From UMGS755 sp045652815 (GTDB lineage: Bacteria > Bacillota > Clostridia > UBA1381 > UBA9506), in NCBI GenBank assembly GCA_045652815.1, contig JAZOLH010000033.1:1-17126 (forward strand): DNA of 17,126 nucleotides, given 5' to 3'. Every line of letters starts with the position of its first letter. Position 1 is the stretch's first letter. Both the position numbers and the translations under genes were made by a program. Positions 1-5,921 of the stretch are shown here, piece after piece. Under the pieces are notes generated by a model. The model had not been told where the DNA came from. It saw only the letters and a list, made by a program, of their open reading frames with translations, and did not search any database.

Positions 1-234
1 TTGAGGCGCCTTGAGAGAGTTGGCGGATGCTGCGAGCCAAGGGCAATGCTTTCCAATGACCCATCACTTCTGTGTTGGAGGACCGAAAGGCAAAGCTGAG
101 AAGCCTCCTTCCGTAATGCTGCGTTAAAGCAAAGGACTTGATAGAGTCCGATAAGTGACGGAATTTTCCGTAACTTGAGTGGTACCGCGGGTTGAACAAC
201 TCGTCTCAAGGAAAACTTTGAGACGGGTTTTTTT
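1..234 (+). promoter_or_regulatory. T-box riboswitch (tRNA-sensing leader), 5' end cut by the window edge
   Basis: T-box leaders bind a specific uncharged tRNA and switch a terminator off. Seen here: a stem topped by the typical GC-rich apical loop (20-24 pairs with 36-40), preceded by an AGAGAG bulge-like segment at 14-19; a Stem III-like hairpin (158-163/166-171); and the T-box core GAGTGGTACCGCGG at 177-190. The antiterminator can be drawn fully: 174-179 pairs with 205-210, and 188-193 with 198-203, leaving a 180-187 bulge that starts UGGU. The variable U at 183 implies a tRNA with discriminator A73. The specifier codon is not settled. Candidates in the 3' arm are AUG (56-58), AUC (63-65, followed by the usual A) and UUC (68-70, better spacing to GGAG at 77-80). 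All three fit A73 tRNAs (Met, Ile, Phe). The 5' arm of Stem I lies outside the window. The only gene downstream is the ligase at 303. Confidence 0.93.
200..234 (+). terminator. T-box intrinsic terminator
   Basis: Arms 202-209 (CGTCTCAA) and 218-225 (TTGAGACG) pair perfectly. C200-G227 and a U-G pair extend the stem, and a T-run follows at 228-234. The 5' arm (205-210) is the same segment that pairs with 174-179 in the antiterminator, so the two structures exclude each other, as expected of a transcriptional T-box switch. Confidence 0.93.
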
Positions 235-247
235 GTTTTATTCAAAG

Positions 248-277
248 CCGTGAAAACCCTTTTCAAAATGGGCACGG
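248..277 (+). other. Small stem-loop between T-box terminator and start codon
   Basis: CCGTG (248-252) can pair with CACGG (273-277), with CCC/GGG (257-259/270-272) possible inside. It sits just upstream of the AAAGGAG ribosome-binding site at 283-289 without covering it. There is no T-run, so it is not a terminator. It may have no function. Confidence 0.3.
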
Positions 278-302
278 AACAGAAAGGAGCAAAAAAAAGA
301 AA

Positions 303-2609
303 ATGGATTACAATCTGAAGGAAGTCGCAGGACGTATTAAGGCCCTGCGCGAAGCAACAGGCTTTTCCCCCGAAGAACTGGCAAAACTGACAGGTGTTTC
401 GGTAGAAGAATATTTAACACTGGAACAAGGCGAAACAGACTTTTCCTTTACTTTCTTATACAAATGCGCCAAGGCCTGCGGCGTTGACGTTGTTGACCTG
501 TTAGAAGGTACCAGCGGTACGCTGACATCCTTTGCCGTTACCCGAAAAGGCAAAGGTCTTAAAATTATCAAAAAACAAGGCTTCGTTTATAACAACCTGG
601 CCCCCAAATTTAAGGGCAAGATGGCAGAACCGTTCCTGGTTACTTTCCCCTATTTAGAGGAAGAACAGAATGCGCCCATCCCCTTGAGTTCTCATAACGG
701 TCAGGAATTTGACGTAATCGTTAAAGGTTCCTTAAAAGTACAAATCGGTAACCATGTAACCGTTTTAAACGAAGGCGACTCCATTTTCTATAACAGTATT
801 ACACCCCACGGTATGATTGCGGTTTCAGAAGGTGGCTGTGAGTTCCATGCTATCGTTTTAAACCCGCAAGACGGTCAGTTTAGCGAAGAATACCCCGAAG
901 CACCTTACATCGCTGAAAAGGTAGAAAAAGCGGCTGAAAAGTCCTCTTCCAAAACCGTTGCCGATAAGTTCATCACCTCTACATACGATGAACACGGTGT
1001 ATTTAACGGTATCTCCTTTAAAAACGAAGATAAGTTTAACTTTGCATTTGACTGTGTGGATGCTATTGCTAAGAAAAACCCCGATAAACTGGCTATGATG
1101 TGGGTGGGTAACGATAAGAGCGATAAGAGATTCACCTTCAGTGATATGAAGAAATACTCCGCTAAAACCGCTAACTATTTTGAGTCTTTGGGCATCAAAC
1201 GCGGCGATACGGTTATGCTGGTCTTAAAGCGTCATTACCAGTTCTGGTTCTGTATGCTGGCTCTGCATAAAATCGGTGCCATCGCTATTCCTGCAACCAA
1301 CCAGTTGGTTGAGCACGACTTTGAATATCGCTACAAAGCGGCAGGCGTTAAAGCCATTGTCTGCACAGCGGACGGTGACGTTTCCACCGAGGCCGAAAAG
1401 GCAGCGGCAGCATTCCCCGAAATGAAGAAAATTCTGGTAGGCGGCGTAAAAGAAGGCTGGCACGATTTCAATGTTGAAATGGAACGTTTCAGCACCCACT
1501 TCTACCGCAAGGATGATTCCCCCTGCGGTGATGACCCCATGCTGATGCTGTTCACCCTCGGTACAACCGGATATCCCAGAATTGCAACTCATTCTTATAA
1601 ATATGCGCTGGGCCATTACCCCACCGCAAAACATTGGCACAATGTAAATCCCGATGGTCTGCACTTTACCATCTCCGACACCGGTTGGGGTAAAGCCCTT
1701 TGGGGTAAACTCTACGGTCAGTGGCTCTGCGAAGCAGGCATCTTCACCTATGACTTTGACAGATTCCGCTCCGAAGACATTCTGCCCATGTTTGCAAAAT
1801 ATCACATCACAACATTCTGCGCACCGCCCACAATGTACCGCTTCTTCATTAAAGAAGATTTGTCTAAATACGATTTATCTTCTATCGAATATGCAACAAC
1901 AGCAGGCGAAGCGCTGAACCCTGAAGTATATAACCAGTTTAAAAAGGCAACAGGCCTTTCCATTATGGAAGGTTTCGGTCAGACCGAAACAACCCTCTCC
2001 ATTGCAAACTTCGTGGGCTCTACCCCGAAAATCGGTTCTATGGGTCGTCCCAGCCCCCTCTATGATGTTGTTATTATGGATGCCGAGGGCAACGAATGTA
2101 ACGTGGGTGATACAGGCGAAATCTGTATCCGCACCAAAGAAAACGTGCCTTGCGGTCTGTTCATCGGCTACTATCAGGACGAAGAAAAAACCGCAGATGT
2201 TTGGCACGACGGTTATTACCACACCGGCGATACTGCATCTATGGACGAAGATGGTTACCTTTGGTACGTTGGTCGTATCGACGATGTTATCAAATCTTCC
2301 GGCTACCGTATCGGACCTTTCGAAATCGAAAGCGTTATCATGGAACTGCCGTATGTGCTTGAATGTGCTATCACTCCCGTACCTGATGAAGTTCGCGGTC
2401 AGATTGTTAAGGCGACCATCGTTCTGACAAAAGGAACAGCCGGCACCGAAGAACTGAAAAAAGACATTCAGGAATACGTTAAAACCCACACCGCACCTTA
2501 CAAATACCCCAGAATTGTGGAATTTGTGGATGATCTGCCCAAGACCATCAGCGGCAAGGTTAGACGTGTTGAAATCAGAAAGAACGACCTTGAAAAATTA
2601 AATAAATAA
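303..2609 (+). CDS. HTH-cupin-acyl-CoA synthetase fusion (AMP-forming, ACSM-like)
   Basis: Predicted to activate a carboxylic acid to its acyl-CoA through an acyl-adenylate, in the cytoplasm. The 768-residue protein has three parts. An XRE-type helix-turn-helix lies at about 8-68. A cupin lies at about 115-190 (H131, E135, H169 at ligand-like places). An AMP-binding enzyme fills about 225-760. Adenylation motifs are visible: P-loop FTLGTTGYPR 417-426, EGFGQTET 556-563, YHTGD 639-643, hinge GRIDDVIKSSGYRI 657-670, and the C-terminal lysine in PKTISGKVRR (K752). The segment around 436-470 resembles medium-chain/acetyl-type synthetases. The P-loop departs from the usual TSGTTGxPK by Leu for Ser and Arg for Lys. 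A typical synthetase is about 550 residues; the extra length is the regulatory N-terminus. The start is set by AAAGGAG at 283-289, 13 nt upstream. The gene is monocistronic, under the T-box, and ends at its own terminator. The substrate cannot be read from sequence; short branched, aromatic or acetate-like acids are all possible. Confidence 0.88.
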   Translation: MDYNLKEVAGRIKALREATGFSPEELAKLTGVSVEEYLTLEQGETDFSFTFLYKCAKACGVDVVDLLEGTSGTLTSFAVTRKGKGLKIIKKQGFVYNNLAPKFKGKMAEPFLVTFPYLEEEQNAPIPLSSHNGQEFDVIVKGSLKVQIGNHVTVLNEGDSIFYNSITPHGMIAVSEGGCEFHAIVLNPQDGQFSEEYPEAPYIAEKVEKAAEKSSSKTVADKFITSTYDEHGVFNGISFKNEDKFNFAFDCVDAIAKKNPDKLAMMWVGNDKSDKRFTFSDMKKYSAKTANYFESLGIKRGDTVMLVLKRHYQFWFCMLALHKIGAIAIPATNQLVEHDFEYRYKAAGVKAIVCTADGDVSTEAEKAAAAFPEMKKILVGGVKEGWHDFNVEMERFSTHFYRKDDSPCGDDPMLMLFTLGTTGYPRIATHSYKYALGHYPTAKHWHNVNPDGLHFTISDTGWGKALWGKLYGQWLCEAGIFTYDFDRFRSEDILPMFAKYHITTFCAPPTMYRFFIKEDLSKYDLSSIEYATTAGEALNPEVYNQFKKATGLSIMEGFGQTETTLSIANFVGSTPKIGSMGRPSPLYDVVIMDAEGNECNVGDTGEICIRTKENVPCGLFIGYYQDEEKTADVWHDGYYHTGDTASMDEDGYLWYVGRIDDVIKSSGYRIGPFEIESVIMELPYVLECAITPVPDEVRGQIVKATIVLTKGTAGTEELKKDIQEYVKTHTAPYKYPRIVEFVDDLPKTISGKVRRVEIRKNDLEKLNK

Positions 2610-2615
2610 AAATAA

Positions 2616-2645
2616 AGGAATCCGCTATCGGCGGATTCCTTTTCT
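2616..2645 (+). terminator. Intrinsic terminator of the acyl-CoA synthetase gene
   Basis: A perfect 10-bp stem, AGGAATCCGC (2616-2625) with GCGGATTCCT (2631-2640), has a 5-nt loop and is followed by TTTCTTTTC. It begins 7 nt after the stop codon. The other side is A-rich, so it may also act on minus-strand transcripts as a backup for pckA. Confidence 0.92.
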
Positions 2646-2655
2646 TTTCACATAA

Positions 2656-2687
2656 TAAAAAAGGGATTCGCATTTGCGAATCCCTTT
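2656..2687 (-). terminator. Intrinsic terminator of pckA (bidirectional by sequence)
   Basis: GGGATTCGC (2663-2671) pairs with GCGAATCCC (2676-2684) around an ATTT loop. On the minus strand the hairpin follows the pckA stop by about 20 nt and runs into TTTTTTATT. On the + strand it is also followed by TTTATTTTTTG, so it can stop convergent transcription from both sides. Confidence 0.9.
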
Positions 2688-2705
2688 ATTTTTTGTTTGT
2701 TAGAA

Positions 2706-4310
2706 TTAGAGCTGAGGACCAGCAGCAACCAGAGCTTTACCTGCATCGTTACCGGTGTATTTAACAAAGTTCTTAACGAAGCGGCTAGCCAGATCCTGAG
2801 CTTTTGCATCCCATTCAGCAGCATCAGCATAAGTATCGCGAGGATCTAAAATGCCGGTGTCAACGCCGGGCAGTTCGGTGGGAACAGCCAAGTTGAAGTA
2901 AGGAATGGTTTTGGTTTCAGCTTTTAAGATGGAACCATCTAAGATAGCGTCGATGATACCACGGGTATCTTTAATGGAGATACGTTTGCCGGTACCGTTC
3001 CAACCTGTGTTAACCAGGTATGCTTTAGCACCGCTCTTTTCCATCTTCTTAACCAGTTCTTCAGCATACTTGGTGGGGTGCAGTTCTAAGAACGCCTGAC
3101 CGAAGCAAGCGGAGAAGGTCGGGGTGGGTTCGGTGATACCACGTTCGGTACCTGCCAGCTTTGAGGTGAAACCGGACAGGAAGTAGTACTGAGCCTGTTC
3201 AGGTGTCAGAACGGAAACCGGAGGCAGAACGCCGAAAGCGTCTGCAGACAGGAAGATAACGTTCTGTGCATCAGGAGCAGTAGAAACGGGACGAACGATT
3301 TTTTCGATATGGTCGATGGGGTAAGAAACACGAGTGTTTTCAGTTACGGAACCATCAGCAAAGTTGCAAACGCCATTTTCGTCAACAGTTACGTTTTCTA
3401 AGAGGGCGTTACGTTTGATAGCATTGTAGATATCGGGTTCGGATTCTTTATCCAGGTTGATAACCTTAGCGTAGCAACCGCCTTCGAAGTTGAATACGCC
3501 CTTGTCATCCCAACCATGTTCATCGTCACCAATTAAGAGACGTTTGGGGTCGGTAGACAGAGTGGTTTTACCGGTACCGGACAGACCGAAGAACAGAGCG
3601 GTGTTTTCACCGTTCATATCGGTGTTAGCGGAGCAGTGCATGGAAGCCATGCCAGCCAGAGGCAGGTAGTAGTTCATCATGGAGAACATACCTTTTTTCA
3701 TTTCGCCGCCGTACCAGGTGTTTAAGATAACCTGTTCTTTAGAAGACAGGTTGAATACAACTGCAGTTTCAGAGTTAAGACCCAGTTCAGCAAAATTTTC
3801 AACTTTTGCTTTAGAAGCATTGTAGCAAACGAAATCGGGTTCGAATTTTTCCAGTTCTTCAGCAGAAGGAGTGATGAACATGTTCTTAACAAAGTGTGCC
3901 TGCCAAGCAACTTCCATGATGAAACGGATAGCCATACGGCTGTCTTCGTTAGCACCACAGAAAACGTCCATAACGTAGAGTTTCTTGTCGGACAGTTCTT
4001 TGATTGCCAGATCTTTTAAAACGCCCCAAGTTTCAGTGCTGCAGGGGTGGTTGTCGTGTTTGAATTCGTCAGAAGTCCACCAAACAGTGTCTTTAGAAGT
4101 TTCATCCATAACGATGAACTTATCTTTGGGGGAACGACCTGTGTAGATACCGGTCATAACGTTAACAGCGCCCAGTTCGGTTGCCTGACCTTTTTCAAAG
4201 CCTTCCAGTGCGGGATCTGTTTCAGCGATGAACAGTTCTTCATAAGAAGGGTTGTGGATGATTTCGGTAACGCCGGTAATACCGTATTTGGTTAAATCGA
4301 TGTTTGCCAT
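2706..4310 (-). CDS. pckA: Phosphoenolpyruvate carboxykinase (ATP)
   Basis: Interconverts oxaloacetate + ATP and PEP + CO2 + ADP in the cytoplasm. This is the first step of gluconeogenesis or, in many anaerobes, a CO2-fixing step towards C4 acids. The 534-residue length is normal for the ATP-type family. Motifs seen: YTGRSPKDKF at 56-65 (substrate-binding Arg59), the kinase P-loop GLSGTGKTT at 242-250, the metal-binding IGDDEHGWDD at 260-269, and NTGWNGTGKRI at 434-444. AAAGAGGG at 4320-4327, 9 nt before the ATG, fixes the start. It is monocistronic, with its own strong promoter (4445-4473), a structured leader and its own terminator. It converges with the acyl-CoA synthetase. No defect is visible, and the assignment to the ATP-dependent class is very secure. 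Confidence 0.98.
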   Translation of the reverse strand: MANIDLTKYGITGVTEIIHNPSYEELFIAETDPALEGFEKGQATELGAVNVMTGIYTGRSPKDKFIVMDETSKDTVWWTSDEFKHDNHPCSTETWGVLKDLAIKELSDKKLYVMDVFCGANEDSRMAIRFIMEVAWQAHFVKNMFITPSAEELEKFEPDFVCYNASKAKVENFAELGLNSETAVVFNLSSKEQVILNTWYGGEMKKGMFSMMNYYLPLAGMASMHCSANTDMNGENTALFFGLSGTGKTTLSTDPKRLLIGDDEHGWDDKGVFNFEGGCYAKVINLDKESEPDIYNAIKRNALLENVTVDENGVCNFADGSVTENTRVSYPIDHIEKIVRPVSTAPDAQNVIFLSADAFGVLPPVSVLTPEQAQYYFLSGFTSKLAGTERGITEPTPTFSACFGQAFLELHPTKYAEELVKKMEKSGAKAYLVNTGWNGTGKRISIKDTRGIIDAILDGSILKAETKTIPYFNLAVPTELPGVDTGILDPRDTYADAAEWDAKAQDLASRFVKNFVKYTGNDAGKALVAAGPQL

Positions 4311-4352
4311 TGTATGTATCCCTCTTTCTATAAAAATTTATTTGTTAACTTG

Positions 4353-4399
4353 CTGATTACAAGCGGAATTTCCGACTTTTAGAAACGCGCTTACAATCA
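4353..4399 (-). promoter_or_regulatory. Inverted repeat in the pckA leader (possible operator or RNA stem)
   Basis: Positions 4355-4365 and 4388-4398 form an 11-bp stem with two G-U pairs in the minus-strand RNA. The loop carries a separate palindrome, CGGAATTTCCG (4364-4374). The minus-strand half-site TGTAAGCG (4388-4395) matches the left half of a catabolite-repression (cre) site, but the right half is poor. Its place about 40-80 nt downstream of the expected transcription start suits a roadblock repressor or an RNA switch. Function is inferred only. Confidence 0.35.
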
Positions 4400-4444
4400 C
4401 GCCTTTTCTGAAAAATCCGAATTTCCCACTTATATCATATCACG

Positions 4445-4473
4445 ATTATAACATAAAAGATTTTGTTTGTCAA
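4445..4473 (-). promoter_or_regulatory. Housekeeping (sigma-A type) promoter of pckA
   Basis: On the minus strand a perfect -35 TTGACA (4468-4473) is separated by exactly 17 nt from a perfect -10 TATAAT (4445-4450). Transcription should start near 4437, giving a leader of about 125-130 nt before the pckA start codon. Confidence 0.9.
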
Positions 4474-4508
4474 CACCTATTTGATAAAATATTAACAATA
4501 TCGATAAT

Positions 4509-4628
4509 CTATTGCTTTTTCTGCCTCTCCTCTGCCCTTTCACTGATTGATGATGCTCTGATCAACAGATAGCAAATGATGGCCAATAGAATTGCCAATC
4601 CCCGAAGACAACGAAAAACAATCTTCAA
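4509..4628 (-). CDS. Possible small membrane protein, 39 aa (TTG start)
   Basis: Not recognised as a known family. Read on the minus strand from TTG at 4626-4628 to TAG at 4509-4511, it gives a 39-residue peptide. A short basic N-terminus (K2, R6, R9) is followed by one hydrophobic stretch at about 10-23 (GLAILLAIICYLLI) and a charged tail, ERAEERQKKQ. This is the layout of single-span small membrane proteins. GGGAG at 4638-4642 lies 9 nt upstream of the TTG, and a second GGAG lies at 4633-4636. It starts just past the U-tract of the capsule-operon terminator and ends 35 nt before the pckA -35 box, so it would be expressed by read-through or by an unseen promoter. The 414-nt gap between pckA and capF otherwise holds only regulatory elements. 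Chance cannot be excluded for so short a frame. Confidence 0.4.
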   Translation of the reverse strand: MKIVFRCLRGLAILLAIICYLLIRASSISERAEERQKKQ

Positions 4629-4639
4629 GTTGCTCCACT

Positions 4640-4709
4640 CCCAACAAAAAAACTCTTACAGATGGCAGTTTTACCAAAAAGGAAAAAACTATACATCAGT
4701 AAGAGTTTT
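4640..4709 (-). terminator. Long hairpin terminator of the capsule operon
   Basis: Arms 4649-4659 and 4699-4709 pair over 11 bp (AAAACTCTTAC with GTAAGAGTTTT). After one A-A mismatch GATG/CATC (4661-4664/4694-4697) continues the stem, then AGTTTT/AAAACT (4667-4672/4685-4690) and CC/GG. On the minus strand it lies 15 nt after the capF stop and runs into TTTTTTGTTG. The imperfect stem of about 60 nt is unusually long for a simple terminator. Confidence 0.8.
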
Positions 4710-4724
4710 GTTTAAAAATCCTGA

Positions 4725-5921
4725 TTAAACCATTTCAAAAAATGTATCGGGTCTTTCGGGGTTGAAAATTTCGTTACAGGTCATTACCGTAACCAGATTT
4801 TCTGTTTCGGATAAGTTAATGATGTTATGTGTCCAGCCGGGAATCATATGAATGGCTTCAATCTTATCACCGGAGACTTCAAACTCAACCATTTCACCCG
4901 TATTGATGTTTCGTTCCTGAATCAGTCCGTGACCTGCCACAACAATGAACAGTTCCCATTTGGAATTGTGCCAGTGCTGACCTTTAGTAATACCGGGGCG
5001 GCTGATGTTGATGGAAACCTGACCGCAATCTTCGGTATGCATCAGTTCTGTAAAACTACCACGGTCATCCACGTTCATCTTCAGCGCATACTTAATTTTT
5101 TCTTTCGGCAGATAACTTAAATACAAACTATATAATTTCTTCGCAAAAGAACCCTCGGGCATTTTGGGCATCATCAGGGTTTTGGGTTGTTCCTTAAACT
5201 GTTCCAATAAAGAAACAATTTCGCCCAACGTCACCTTATGTGTCACAGGAACATAGCAATAGCGACCGTTTTCGTCGGCGATGGTTTCTACTCCATCAAA
5301 GGAACAACGATGTACCTTGTCTTCTAACAGGTCAAACATAGCTTCTACTAAATCATCGATATACAAAAGTTCCAGTTCGACTGCAGGGTCATTGACGGTG
5401 AATGCTTCATCGTTAGCAACTGCCCAGCAGAAAGTGGAAACGGCGCTGTTATATTTGGGGCGGCTATGACCCATCAGATTTACGAAACGGAACACATAAA
5501 CAGGCGCTCCTGTTTCTTCGCCATAAGAGAAGAACAACTCTTCCCCCGCCTGCTTGCTTCTGCCATATTCGCTGTCGCCAAAGCGACCGGCAAGCGTTGC
5601 CTGAATGGAACTTGAAAGCATAATGGGTGCTTTGTTTCCATGCTTTTTCAGACAAGCCAAAAGTTCTGAAGCAAAGCCGAAATTTCCCTTCATAAAATCT
5701 TCGGGATTCTCAGGGCGGTTTACGCCGGCAAGATTGAACACAAAGTCAGCCTCGCGGCAGAATACTTCCAACTCTTCTTTTGTGTTGCCTAAATCATATT
5801 CGAAAATTTCATCAATGGTAAGATTCGGGCGGGTTTTATTTTTACCGTCACGAATGTTCTTTAAGTTGTTACAAAGGGCTCTGCCTACCATACCCTTAGC
5901 ACCGGTTACTAAAATCTTCAT
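4725..5921 (-). CDS. capF: CapF: bifunctional UDP-sugar C3-epimerase/4-reductase
   Basis: Second enzyme of UDP-L-FucNAc synthesis. It takes the CapE product (a UDP 4-keto sugar), epimerises it at C3 through the cupin domain and reduces it with NADPH in the Rossmann domain, giving UDP-6-deoxy-L-TalNAc. The 398-residue protein shows GAKGMVG at 7-13 (dinucleotide binding) and YxxxK (Y119, K123). From about 285 it has a C-terminal cupin with metal ligands HWH 316-318, E323 and H365. This two-domain layout is diagnostic of CapF. The start is ATG at 5919-5921, overlapping the capG stop as ATGA, with GGAG (5931-5934) 9 nt upstream; an in-frame TTG at 5936 would place the start on top of that site. 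It is the last gene of the operon, followed by a hairpin terminator. Confidence 0.95.
   Translation of the reverse strand: MKILVTGAKGMVGRALCNNLKNIRDGKNKTRPNLTIDEIFEYDLGNTKEELEVFCREADFVFNLAGVNRPENPEDFMKGNFGFASELLACLKKHGNKAPIMLSSSIQATLAGRFGDSEYGRSKQAGEELFFSYGEETGAPVYVFRFVNLMGHSRPKYNSAVSTFCWAVANDEAFTVNDPAVELELLYIDDLVEAMFDLLEDKVHRCSFDGVETIADENGRYCYVPVTHKVTLGEIVSLLEQFKEQPKTLMMPKMPEGSFAKKLYSLYLSYLPKEKIKYALKMNVDDRGSFTELMHTEDCGQVSINISRPGITKGQHWHNSKWELFIVVAGHGLIQERNINTGEMVEFEVSGDKIEAIHMIPGWTHNIINLSETENLVTVMTCNEIFNPERPDTFFEMV

Noticed and set aside
81..106. GGC as a glycine specifier in the T-box (GAAAGGC at 85-91)
   Set aside because: Bacterial tRNA-Gly read by T-boxes has U73, which needs UGGA in the bulge; here it is UGGU. 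The position also fits the linker or Stem II better than the specifier loop.
1224..1805. Long minus-strand frame of 193 codons inside the acyl-CoA synthetase gene
   Set aside because: It is a shadow of the coding frame on the other strand. The + strand protein shows all adenylation motifs, and this frame shows no recognisable domain.
1875..2489. Minus-strand frame of 204 codons opposite the 3' part of the synthetase gene
   Set aside because: Same reason: it is antisense to conserved motifs A7 to A10, with no start signal.
4576..4728. A + strand frame of about 50 codons starting ATGATG across the capF-pckA gap
   Set aside because: It has no Shine-Dalgarno, a highly basic and uneven composition, and runs through the hairpin terminator of the capsule operon. 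The minus-strand small frame in the same place is better supported.
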